Source of the DNA: Thiomargarita sp.
GTDB taxonomy: Bacteria > Pseudomonadota > Gammaproteobacteria > Beggiatoales > Beggiatoaceae
Reading direction: 5' to 3'
NCBI GenBank assembly: GCA_030618965.1
Contig: JAUXCJ010000071.1
Coordinates: 1 to 6,310, forward strand
DNA: 6,310 bases
Shown here: positions 1 through 6,310 of the stretch, one piece after another
How positions within the stretch are numbered: the stretch's first letter is position 1
Layout of the letters: each line of letters opens with the position of its first letter
The notes under the pieces: model-generated
What the model saw: the letters and a program-made list of their open reading frames with translations, nothing else
Told to the model about the DNA's origin: nothing
Database searches by the model: none
Made by a program: the position numbers and the translations under genes

Positions 1-4
1 CAGC

Positions 5-25
5 GGGAGGGGGTTAGGGGGAGGG
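5..25 (+). repeat. G-rich mirror repeat with G-quadruplex potential
   Basis: Four G tracts lie in a row: GGG at 5-7, GGGGG at 9-13, GGGGG at 17-21 and GGG at 23-25. The loops between them are A, TTA and A. The two 9-base arms (GGGAGGGGG and GGGGGAGGG) are exact mirror images around TTA. This fits the usual intramolecular G-quadruplex pattern on the + strand, which is also the mRNA-sense strand. The only purine-rich Shine-Dalgarno-like bases before the first gene (GAGGGAG, 21-27) overlap its right end. From memory, similar GGGGGTTAGGGGG blocks are dispersed repeats in some filamentous sulfur bacteria and cyanobacteria. The left boundary may lie outside the window. Confidence 0.6.
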
Positions 26-39
26 AGAAATCTTGGTTG

Positions 40-963
40 ATGAGATTGACATCAAATACAAGTCACACCATTTTAATCGTGTGCTTATATTCAAGCTTCG
101 CTTTGTCCGCAGAAATGGATTCTCGCGTTTTAATTATTAATTCTGATAAATCTGTGGGCAAATATGCCACTATTCACAGGACTTTTAAGTCAGCACTAAA
201 ATTCAAAACATTTGAAATTGATATGCAGGGAAAGACTTTAAGTACCACTGCTTTTAAACAACGGCTTTCAAGGCTGCGCCCACATCTGATTTATACCATC
301 GGTTCTAAAGCTTATATACAAACTACCGCCGTGATTAAAAATAAGCCCTTAATTTTTTCTTCCATGATTAACTGGCGCAGGTTTACACTGACTAACAATA
401 CTTATGGTGTAGCACTTGAGTTACCCGCTGAAATGCCACTCTATCTTTACAGTTATTTATTTCCAAATATTCGTAGTTTAGGTGTGCTTTATAGTCAACG
501 CTACAATCAGCAATGGTTTAATACGGCTAAGTTACAAGCACAAGAGGTTGGTATAAGGCTCTATGGAAAGGCAGTTGAGAAACCTAATGAAATCAAGAAA
601 GCCTTAAAAATACTTCTCCCTCAGGTAGATGCAATCTGGCTGATTTCTGATCCTATTGTTCTTTACGATAAGAACTCTATGCAGACAATTTTTTCCGAAG
701 CCGCCGCCAGAAAAAAACCGATTTTTGCCTATAATACACTCTTTATGAAATATGGCGCGGTTTTAACAATAGCTGCTGATATTCCAACAATGGGCAGACA
801 GGCGGCAGGATTAGCTGAAGATATTCTCAATCGGGAAGCCATTGATGAAAAGGTACAACCGCCTGCTGGTTCTCATGTTATTCTCAATCTAAAAAAAGTG
901 CATGAATATGGCATAAAAATTAATAATGCGGCTTTGTCATCTGTTGAGGAAATTATACAGTGA
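40..963 (+). CDS. Solo periplasmic substrate-binding protein, ABC_sub_bind type
   Basis: This is a probable secreted periplasmic ligand-binding protein of the ABC_sub_bind (PF04392) kind, 307 residues, about the usual family length. From ATG 40 there is a short basic N-terminus, a hydrophobic core at about residues 10-22 and a likely signal peptidase I site after Ala24 (LSA/E). The mature protein opens with a beta strand (VLIINSD, from residue 30). Towards the C-terminus it has family-like features: MGRQAAGLAEDIL from 251 and LNLKKVHEYGI from 282. TTG 37 is one codon upstream and has slightly better spacing to GAGGGAG (21-27), so the start is uncertain by one residue. The frame is open to the window edge, but the signal peptide argues for a start here. 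The last bases overlap the next gene (GTGA), indicating translational coupling. No permease or ATPase gene is nearby, so a sensing role is inferred. The ligand cannot be read from the sequence. Confidence 0.85.
   Translation: MRLTSNTSHTILIVCLYSSFALSAEMDSRVLIINSDKSVGKYATIHRTFKSALKFKTFEIDMQGKTLSTTAFKQRLSRLRPHLIYTIGSKAYIQTTAVIKNKPLIFSSMINWRRFTLTNNTYGVALELPAEMPLYLYSYLFPNIRSLGVLYSQRYNQQWFNTAKLQAQEVGIRLYGKAVEKPNEIKKALKILLPQVDAIWLISDPIVLYDKNSMQTIFSEAAARKKPIFAYNTLFMKYGAVLTIAADIPTMGRQAAGLAEDILNREAIDEKVQPPAGSHVILNLKKVHEYGIKINNAALSSVEEIIQ
946..951 (+). promoter_or_regulatory. Ribosome binding site for the hybrid kinase gene
   Basis: GAGGAA lies 8 bases before GTG 960, inside the end of the upstream gene. 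It supports the GTG as the real start, even though the next in-frame ATG is at 999, inside the first membrane segment. It also fits coupled translation across the four-base overlap. Confidence 0.75.
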
Positions 964-3782
964 ATATACACAGTATTCGTTGGCGGTTGATTGTCACAAT
1001 GCTCAGTTTGGTTATTGCACTATTAGCGACATTAACTTATGTGCAAATTCAATCTCAACAGACTATCTTAAAAATGGAATTGGTTAAACGCGAAAATCTG
1101 ATGCGGGAGAAAACTCTTCTGCGTGGAGAAACGCTTACTAAAAATCTGAGTAATCAAATCAGTATTGAACTAGCTGCCTTTAACTTTTCCCAAATCATAG
1201 AATTAATCCAAACTTCGGTTAACAAGGATACCGAACTGGATTATGGCATATTAATGCGGGGAGATGAGGTAATGTTTCACACCTCTAGCCAGGATATTGA
1301 ATTTGAACCAGAATTTGATGACGTAAATGAAGATGAAATAGAAGATGAAATAGAAGATGAATCCGAATATTTTCCAATAGAACCAATAGAAGTGCTCGAT
1401 ATTCAGCAAGAAGAAATACTCCAACAAGACGGCGAAGAAATTGTGGAATTTATTGCCACTATCTGGAGTAGTGATGAAGTTTGGGGAACTCTACACTTAG
1501 GCTTTTCTATGTCCAAAGTGGCGGCAGAAATAGCACAATCTCATCAAGAAATTGATCAACAAATAAGAAAAATGCTGATTAATTCCATTATGACGGCAAT
1601 GATTTTTATCCTGTTTGGTTTAATTGTCGTTTTTATCATTTCTACAAAAATCTCAAAACCGCTTGTCGAACTTACTCACTCTGCCCGTGAATTAGCCAAT
1701 GGCAATTTTTCCGCTAAGATACCTGTACATACCAATTCTCCAGACGAAATCAGCGTTTTGGCAAGGGCATTTGCAGACATGGCAAATAATCTACAAGACT
1801 CATTCAAAACTTTAGAAGCTAAAAATGCCGAATTAAAACTTTTAGATAAACTCAAAGATGAGTTTTTAGCTAATACCTCCCATGAATTACGGACTCCGCT
1901 GAATGGTATTATTGGCATTGCAGAATCCCTAATTGACGGCGTGGCAGGTAAAATGCCTCAATTGGTTTCGACTAATTTAACAATGATTGTTACCAGTGGG
2001 CGACGTTTAGCCAACTTGGTTAATGATATTTTAGATTTTTCTCAATTGAAACAAAAAGATATTGCATTACAACTCAAGCCTTTGAGTGTACGGGAACTGG
2101 TTGAAATAGTTATCATGCTCAGTAACCCTTTGAAAGGTAAAAAATCCTTAGAACTGATTAATGCTATCCCTGATAATCTCCCACCCGCTTATGCTGATGA
2201 AAATCGTGTACAACAAATTCTTTCCAACTTGATTGGTAATGCCATTAAATTCACAGAAAGTGGTACGGTAACCATTTCGGCTCAAGCCTACGCTGATCAT
2301 TTAACGATCATAATATTAGATACTGGCATCGGTATTGCGCCTGACAAATTAGAAAGTATTTTTGGCGCATTTGAACAAGCTGAAGGATCGACATCAAGAG
2401 ACTACGGTGGTACTGGATTGGGCTTAGCTGTGACTAAGAAACTCGTTAGTTTACATGGCGGGAAAATTTGGGTTGAATCCAAACTAGGTGAAGGTTCACG
2501 CTTTATATTTACCCTACAGATTGCTGAGGATGAAGCTGAAAGCATACTTGAAAAATCTTCCTTGTTGACTAATAAAATATTAGTAGCTGACAACGCAACC
2601 AATGCTATTGAAACCTTGCCAAGCCCTTCAGCCGATCAGTATAAAGTATTGATTGTAGATGATGAACCTGTTAATCTTCAAGTACTTGTTAATCATCTGT
2701 CCTTAAAAAATTATGCGGTGACTGTAGCGAATTCTGGCCCTGAAGCCTTGGCACTATTAGAAAAGGGTTTTAAACCCGATATAATTTTATTAGATGTGAT
2801 GATGCCAAAAATGACGGGTTATGAAGTTGTGCAAAAAATCCGTGAAACTTGGGACATGAATGAGTTGCCCACCTTATTATTAACAGCTAAAAATCAAATT
2901 TCTGATTTAGTAGTAGGATTAGATGCAGGGGCAAACGATTATTTAACCAAACCGGTTTCTAAAGATGAACTATTAGCCCGCCTTAAAACCCATTTGAATC
3001 TCAAGCAATTGAAAAGTGAAAATACTCGTCTAACTGCTGAATTGGATGTGACACGCCGCATACAACAAATGTTACTGCCTAAAGAAGCGGAACTGGAAAC
3101 AATTGCTGATTTAGATATAGCTGGATTTATGGACCCTGCTAATGAAGTAGGAGGAGATTATTATGATGTACTTCAATATGATAACCGTATTTTGTTTGGT
3201 ATCGGTGACGCGACAGGACATGGACTTGAAAGTGGCATGTTGGCTTTGATGACACAAAGCGCAGTGCGTACTTTGTTGGAACATGGAGAAAGGGATATAA
3301 GTAAATTTCTCAATAGTCTTAATGGCATGATTTATAAGAATGTGCTGGAACGCATGGAAGTGGATAAAAACCTCACACTTTCTTTATTGGAATATGAATC
3401 AATAGATAGTGGGGGTATTTTACGCATTTGCGGCCAACATGAGGAAATCATTGTCGTGCGAAAGGGTGAAGTAGAATTGATTGATACTGGCGATTTAGGC
3501 TTTATGGTTGGCATGTTAGATGATATGAGTGAGTATGTGGGTAAAATGGAGATCACCTTAAATCAAGGTGATCTGGTGGTTTTGTACACGGATGGCATTA
3601 CCGAGGCCGCCAATATGAAGAATAAAGAATATGGCGTGGAGCGTCTTTGTGAAGTCGTTAAACAACACTGGCAGGATTCTGCAAACAGCATCCGAGACGC
3701 AGTGATTGATGATGTGCGCTCGTATATTGGTCAACAAAAGGTGTTTGATGATATAACCTTGTTGGTGTTTAAGCGTAAATAA
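960..3782 (+). CDS. Membrane hybrid sensor histidine kinase with receiver and SpoIIE-type PP2C phosphatase
   Basis: A 940-residue inner-membrane signalling protein. Domains in order: TM1 about 9-30; a periplasmic sensor region about 31-206 of no recognised fold, with a very acidic patch at 112-144; TM2 about 207-228; HAMP about 229-282; HisKA with phospho-acceptor His308 in SHELRTPLNG; HATPase with N box Asn427, G1 box Asp454-Gly456-Gly458 and G2 box YGGTGLGL from 482; receiver about 564-682 with acidic pair Asp567/Asp568, phospho-acceptor Asp612, Thr642 and Lys664; a helical linker about 683-706 (SENTRLTAELDVTRRIQQML); and a SpoIIE-like PP2C domain to the end. The phosphatase keeps GGDYYD (Asp733, Asp736), GDATGHG (Asp750), YTDGITEA (Asp878) and FDDIT (Asp930, Asp931), so both enzymes look active. 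The likely path is ligand sensing, His308 to Asp612, then control of the attached Ser/Thr phosphatase. The substrate, perhaps an anti-sigma-factor antagonist, is not encoded here. There is no HPt or DNA-binding domain. Confidence 0.93.
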   Translation: MNIHSIRWRLIVTMLSLVIALLATLTYVQIQSQQTILKMELVKRENLMREKTLLRGETLTKNLSNQISIELAAFNFSQIIELIQTSVNKDTELDYGILMRGDEVMFHTSSQDIEFEPEFDDVNEDEIEDEIEDESEYFPIEPIEVLDIQQEEILQQDGEEIVEFIATIWSSDEVWGTLHLGFSMSKVAAEIAQSHQEIDQQIRKMLINSIMTAMIFILFGLIVVFIISTKISKPLVELTHSARELANGNFSAKIPVHTNSPDEISVLARAFADMANNLQDSFKTLEAKNAELKLLDKLKDEFLANTSHELRTPLNGIIGIAESLIDGVAGKMPQLVSTNLTMIVTSGRRLANLVNDILDFSQLKQKDIALQLKPLSVRELVEIVIMLSNPLKGKKSLELINAIPDNLPPAYADENRVQQILSNLIGNAIKFTESGTVTISAQAYADHLTIIILDTGIGIAPDKLESIFGAFEQAEGSTSRDYGGTGLGLAVTKKLVSLHGGKIWVESKLGEGSRFIFTLQIAEDEAESILEKSSLLTNKILVADNATNAIETLPSPSADQYKVLIVDDEPVNLQVLVNHLSLKNYAVTVANSGPEALALLEKGFKPDIILLDVMMPKMTGYEVVQKIRETWDMNELPTLLLTAKNQISDLVVGLDAGANDYLTKPVSKDELLARLKTHLNLKQLKSENTRLTAELDVTRRIQQMLLPKEAELETIADLDIAGFMDPANEVGGDYYDVLQYDNRILFGIGDATGHGLESGMLALMTQSAVRTLLEHGERDISKFLNSLNGMIYKNVLERMEVDKNLTLSLLEYESIDSGGILRICGQHEEIIVVRKGEVELIDTGDLGFMVGMLDDMSEYVGKMEITLNQGDLVVLYTDGITEAANMKNKEYGVERLCEVVKQHWQDSANSIRDAVIDDVRSYIGQQKVFDDITLLVFKRK
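1329..1361 (+). repeat. 12-bp in-frame tandem repeat encoding acidic EDEI units
   Basis: GAAGATGAAATA occurs at 1329-1340 and again, identically, at 1341-1352. A 9-base partial copy (GAAGATGAA) follows at 1353-1361. Because the unit is a multiple of three, it adds Glu-Asp-Glu-Ile blocks (residues 124-134) to the periplasmic sensor region without shifting the frame. Identical DNA copies suggest recent slippage expansion. Glu and Asp make up more than half of residues 112-144 around it. Confidence 0.85.
3551..3573. other. Perfect 9-bp inverted repeat (hairpin) inside the phosphatase domain
   Basis: GATCACCTT at 3551-3559 and its exact reverse complement AAGGTGATC at 3565-3573 are separated by a 5-base loop (AAATC). 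It lies in the coding sequence just before the YTDG metal-binding motif, encoding about ITLNQGD. No U-tract follows, so it is not a standard intrinsic terminator. It may be an mRNA hairpin, a protein site or chance. Confidence 0.6.
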
Positions 3783-3803
3783 TTGTATTATTTAACAAAT
3801 ATT

Positions 3804-5813
3804 ATGAAACCAACGATTTTATTATTTTTTGTAACAATTATGATGTTCCAGGGAACTAATGCTTCTATAGCAGAAGATACAGAATTGGATGACGAACTCC
3901 GTTTTTTGCGTATGGAAAGTTACCTCAATGTAGAAGTTGATGTAGCTTCAACGAAAGCTGAAACAACACTACAAAGTGCCTCTACTGTGACCGTTATTGA
4001 CCGGCAGATGATTGAAGATTATAACTTTGCTTCAATATCCGCAGCGGTTGAAACCCTTGCTGGGATTCAAGTTTATCGGACCGCTTTTAAACATCAAGTA
4101 TCTACTGTCCGTGGTGTCCTTCAAGATCATTATGCCAATAAGGTGTTGATTATGATCAATGGTGTAGCTAGTTGGCATAGTATCACTGGTGAAGGTAATT
4201 TAGAAAGACTCAGTATTCATGATGTTGAACGTATTGAAGTGTTAAGAGGGCCGGCTTCGGTTATTTATGGCACTCAAGCCTACACAGGTGCTATCAATAT
4301 TGTCTTACGTAAAACTGATACTGAAGGTGGCACATTTCATACCGGGATTGGGAATAAGGGCGCTCATTCAGTGGGCAGCCATTATCGCTATCGCGCCAAA
4401 AATGGCTTTTCTATCTTTGCTGCCCTGAATAAAGAGGATGGAAAAACAACCCGTTATGATAATCATATTGATGAAAAGGGTGTTAGCGGAGTTGTTGATG
4501 ACTATGTAGATAGCCTTAATGCAACACTTCAAATCCAATATAAGAAGCATTCACTATTAATTAATGCCTTCCGCAATGATGAAGGGGGGTTTGAAGGAGC
4601 TGGTCAAAGCTTTGCAAGTGGGGCTGGCAAAAATCAAGATGTTAATGGTTTACTTATAGGATACAATTATGCCCATCATTGGAATAAGAACAGCTTATCC
4701 AAAGTACAACTTTTTTATGATTTGAATGAGCGGAATTTTTCTCGTTCTTTGGATGATGATATTCGTGCCAATGTATTAGGATATAGACTTGGCGGTAATC
4801 TCCGTAATTTGTTTTCTCTATCGGAGAGCTTAGGTATTGAAATAGGCGGAGATTATGAATTTAGAAAAAGCCAAGAATATCAAAATTACCAAGTCTCTTC
4901 CCAAAGTGTCTTGGCTAACAATAATCTTTTTAATAGAAGCGTGTATGAATATTCTGCTTATGCTCAAGTTGATTGGAAACCTTCTCCAGCGTGGAAAATT
5001 ACTTTAGGAAGTCGATTGACAGAAAATCAAAAATTTGGTCGTAATATCTCATCACGGGGAACATTAGCCTACTTTCTAGATGATAAGAACACGATTAAAT
5101 TCATAGCGGGACAATCATTTCGGACACCGAGTTTGTTTGAATTGTATTTTATAACATCGGGGCACACTGTGTTTGGCAACGAAAATCTAAAACCTGAGAC
5201 AGCTAATACTTTTGAATTGGCTTATCAACATGTTAATGGTCCTTTTTATATGCAAACCTTAGCTTATTATTCGGTTTATAAAGACAAAATTTTTCGCATC
5301 AAAGGTAATGTAGTTCTTGATGATGGGACTGTTCTGATGAATCGAAATGTCTACACTAATGGTAGCGAGTTTAGCGCGACAGGTTTAGAATTTGAATTTA
5401 AGTATTTAAATCCTAAGTACGCTAATATTTTCCTCAATTTGGATTATGTTCATGGTGATGATGGCGATAGACAGCCGGGTACTAATCACTATAATTTTAA
5501 ATATGTGCCTAAATTTAACGCCTCAGTCGGACTTAATAAAAAATTGGGTGGCTTTAATGTGTCTTTAGTTGGGAAATATATTGGTTCAAGGGAAGGCCCC
5601 ATGGAAAAAATAGATGGCTCTGTTATTTTAGATTTGAATTTTGCCTATCAACACAAGTTTAAATATTTTAACCTAAAACAAGTTTTTTCTATCCAAAACC
5701 TGACTGATACACAGGTAGATTTTCCTGAATATGTTTTCCGTCAAGGTCTTAATGATGTGCCGCTTGAGTCTTCTGATCGGGCTGTGTTTTATTCATTAAT
5801 TGCTAATTTTTAA
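3804..5813 (+). CDS. TonB-dependent outer-membrane receptor
   Basis: A 669-residue outer-membrane receptor of the plug-plus-barrel type, expected to import or sense a ligand using TonB/ExbBD energy. From ATG 3804 there is a signal peptide with a hydrophobic stretch at about 4-15 and likely cleavage after Ala23 (SIA/ED) or Ala20. A possible TonB-box region (LNVEVDVAS) follows. The plug spans about 58-168 and contains STVTVIDRQMI from 60, VERIEVLRGPASVIYG from 141 with the Arg-Gly-Pro signature at 148-150, and GAINIVLRK. The remainder is beta-barrel-like, with FRTPSLFELY from 439, NLKPE at 461-465 and a C-terminal Phe (FYSLIANF), the usual outer-membrane assembly signal. An in-frame TTG at 3783 directly abuts the kinase stop codon, but it would add seven residues before an already good signal peptide. 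No clear Shine-Dalgarno precedes 3804, so translation may depend on coupling to the kinase gene 21 bases upstream. The substrate (metal chelate, cobalamin or other) cannot be told. Confidence 0.92.
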   Translation: MKPTILLFFVTIMMFQGTNASIAEDTELDDELRFLRMESYLNVEVDVASTKAETTLQSASTVTVIDRQMIEDYNFASISAAVETLAGIQVYRTAFKHQVSTVRGVLQDHYANKVLIMINGVASWHSITGEGNLERLSIHDVERIEVLRGPASVIYGTQAYTGAINIVLRKTDTEGGTFHTGIGNKGAHSVGSHYRYRAKNGFSIFAALNKEDGKTTRYDNHIDEKGVSGVVDDYVDSLNATLQIQYKKHSLLINAFRNDEGGFEGAGQSFASGAGKNQDVNGLLIGYNYAHHWNKNSLSKVQLFYDLNERNFSRSLDDDIRANVLGYRLGGNLRNLFSLSESLGIEIGGDYEFRKSQEYQNYQVSSQSVLANNNLFNRSVYEYSAYAQVDWKPSPAWKITLGSRLTENQKFGRNISSRGTLAYFLDDKNTIKFIAGQSFRTPSLFELYFITSGHTVFGNENLKPETANTFELAYQHVNGPFYMQTLAYYSVYKDKIFRIKGNVVLDDGTVLMNRNVYTNGSEFSATGLEFEFKYLNPKYANIFLNLDYVHGDDGDRQPGTNHYNFKYVPKFNASVGLNKKLGGFNVSLVGKYIGSREGPMEKIDGSVILDLNFAYQHKFKYFNLKQVFSIQNLTDTQVDFPEYVFRQGLNDVPLESSDRAVFYSLIANF

Positions 5814-5829
5814 ATGAGAATTTCATAAA

Positions 5830-6087
5830 ATGAAAGGTCTTAATGATACACATCCTAAAATACAAAAAATTTTAATTGACGGCTATCGTAAGATGACAGC
5901 ACGACAAAAGTTGCAATGTGTTACTGAACTTAATCACGCAATACAACAACTTGCACTCAGTAGGATCTTAAAACAGTATGGTCCCATATCCGAGTATGAG
6001 CAGCGGCTTCGGTTAGCTGCCCTGTGGTTGGATAGAGAGACAATGATCCGCGTTTTTAACTGGGATCCAGTTAAAGAGGGCTATTAA
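5830..6087 (+). CDS. Small 85-residue protein, probable partner of a lost nucleotidyltransferase-like gene
   Basis: A soluble, apparently mostly helical protein with no signal peptide or membrane segment. It begins MKGLNDTHPKIQKILIDGYR, continues KMTARQKLQCVTELNHAIQQ and ends in a helical stretch plus NWDPVKEGY. GAGAA at 5816-5820, 9 bases upstream, serves as ribosome binding site, and the gap from the receptor gene is only 16 bases. From memory, small proteins with a THPK opening followed by a 'M...KL..V..LN.A...LA' helix occur in cyanobacteria, Chloroflexi and sulfur bacteria, often just upstream of a gene for a nucleotidyltransferase-fold (AbiEii-like) protein. The remnant that follows here fits that arrangement. 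The biochemical role is unknown; an antitoxin-like role is only a guess. It could be cotranscribed with the receptor operon but is probably functionally separate. Confidence 0.75.
   Translation: MKGLNDTHPKIQKILIDGYRKMTARQKLQCVTELNHAIQQLALSRILKQYGPISEYEQRLRLAALWLDRETMIRVFNWDPVKEGY
6076..6080 (+). promoter_or_regulatory. Ribosome binding site for the truncated frame
   Basis: GAGGG lies 7 bases before ATG 6088, inside the end of the 85-residue gene. This strong, well-spaced site in front of an 18-codon frame suggests that a genuine second gene once started here and was translationally coupled to the first. Confidence 0.6.
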
Positions 6088-6144
6088 ATGACACTTGCAA
6101 AACCTATTGCTATTACACATATAGTGGCAGGGATAGAAAAATAA
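6088..6144 (+). pseudogene. N-terminal remnant of a nucleotidyltransferase-like gene
   Basis: ATG 6088 directly follows the TAA of the 85-residue gene and has a good ribosome binding site. It opens MTLAKPIAITHIVAGIEK and then meets TAA at 6142. From memory, nucleotidyltransferase-fold proteins paired with such small upstream genes start similarly (a short polar start, then a helix with a V..L/ILE pattern, before YLVGGSLAS). None of that downstream core, including the GGS motif, is present, and the next recognisable gene starts at 6208. So the body of the gene appears to be deleted. It could instead be a genuine 18-residue peptide or leader. The family assignment rests on a very short match. 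Confidence 0.45.
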
Positions 6145-6207
6145 GTATTGAAAACCAACACACCTAAAAAATTGAAAATAGCTCAAGCAAAGATTATACC
6201 GAAAATT

Positions 6208-6310
6208 ATGACAGACATTCGATCTTATTTCATAGCTAAATTTTATGATGCCGCTATGAAAAATACTGAAAAATTATGCTTAAACCAGTGGCGTTCTGAA
6301 CTGTTAGGAA
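6208..6310 (+). CDS. Class I SAM-dependent methyltransferase, N-terminus only (runs off the window)
   Basis: The frame from ATG 6208 stays open to the window end (34 complete codons). It begins MTDIRSYFIAKFYDAAMK, followed by NTEKLCLNQWRSELLG. The pattern 'FYD..M..TEK.CL..WR.ELL' is typical, from memory, of the segment just before the VLEIGAGTG SAM-binding motif in small class I methyltransferases; that motif would lie beyond the edge. The frame is open upstream back to the TAA at 6142, with an in-frame TTG at 6148 that would add 20 Lys-rich residues, but ATG 6208 fits the family start better. No strong Shine-Dalgarno is seen. The substrate is unknown. Confidence 0.6.
   Translation, partial: MTDIRSYFIAKFYDAAMKNTEKLCLNQWRSELLG

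Noticed and set aside
40..111. Possible lipoprotein signal (Cys15 in the signal peptide of the binding protein)
   Set aside because: The residues before the Cys are Leu-Ile-Val, without the small residue needed at -1 of a lipobox, and the Cys sits inside the hydrophobic core. A signal peptidase I site after Ala24 fits better.
1676..1918. Open frame on the - strand (80 codons) within the kinase gene
   Set aside because: It is opposite the highly conserved HAMP/HisKA coding region, shows no recognisable motif, and is explained as a shadow frame. The same applies to - strand frames at 2402-2602, 3332-3556 and 4368-4550.
2295..2311. Short inverted repeat TGATC...GATCA in the kinase ATPase region
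   Set aside because: It has only a five-base stem with a seven-base loop inside conserved coding sequence, which is expected by chance.
5814..5829. Terminator between the receptor gene and the small gene
   Set aside because: The gap is 16 bases and holds no stem-loop or U-tract.
6172..6200. Promoter-like TTGAAA, 17-base spacer, TATACC before the methyltransferase
   Set aside because: The -10 match is only 4 of 6 in very AT-rich DNA, and the expected RNA start would almost coincide with the ATG at 6208, so it is too weak to annotate.

Overview
The window is AT-rich Gram-negative DNA with all genes on the + strand. It encodes a periplasmic binding protein, an inner-membrane sensor kinase and a TonB-dependent outer-membrane receptor, so the host has a TonB-energised outer membrane. 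The low GC, the G-rich GGGGGTTAGGGGG-type element at the left edge and the style of the hybrid kinase/phosphatase suggest a gammaproteobacterium of the Beggiatoa/Thioploca/Thiomargarita kind (Thiotrichales). That assignment is from memory of such genomes and is only moderately confident.

Layout: (i) 5-25, a G-rich mirror repeat with quadruplex potential, ending just before the first start codon. (ii) 40-963, a solo ABC_sub_bind-type periplasmic binding protein. (iii) 960-3782, a 940-residue membrane protein with the order TM, periplasmic sensor, TM, HAMP, HisKA, HATPase, REC, SpoIIE-type PP2C. (iv) 3804-5813, a TonB-dependent receptor. (v) 5830-6087, a small 85-residue protein. (vi) 6088-6144, an 18-codon open frame that looks like the surviving N-terminus of a nucleotidyltransferase-like gene. 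(vii) 6208 to the window end, the start of a probable class I SAM-dependent methyltransferase.

The first three genes look like one operon: a GTGA four-base overlap, then a 21-base gap. Together they would span outer membrane, periplasm and inner membrane. No ABC permease or ATPase lies among them, so the binding protein may present a ligand to the kinase rather than feed a transporter. The kinase carries its own receiver and a SpoIIE-type phosphatase, so the expected output is Ser/Thr dephosphorylation of a partner such as an anti-sigma-factor antagonist, not direct DNA binding. The ligand is unknown. Genes (v) and (vi) look like a separate small two-gene module whose second gene is broken.
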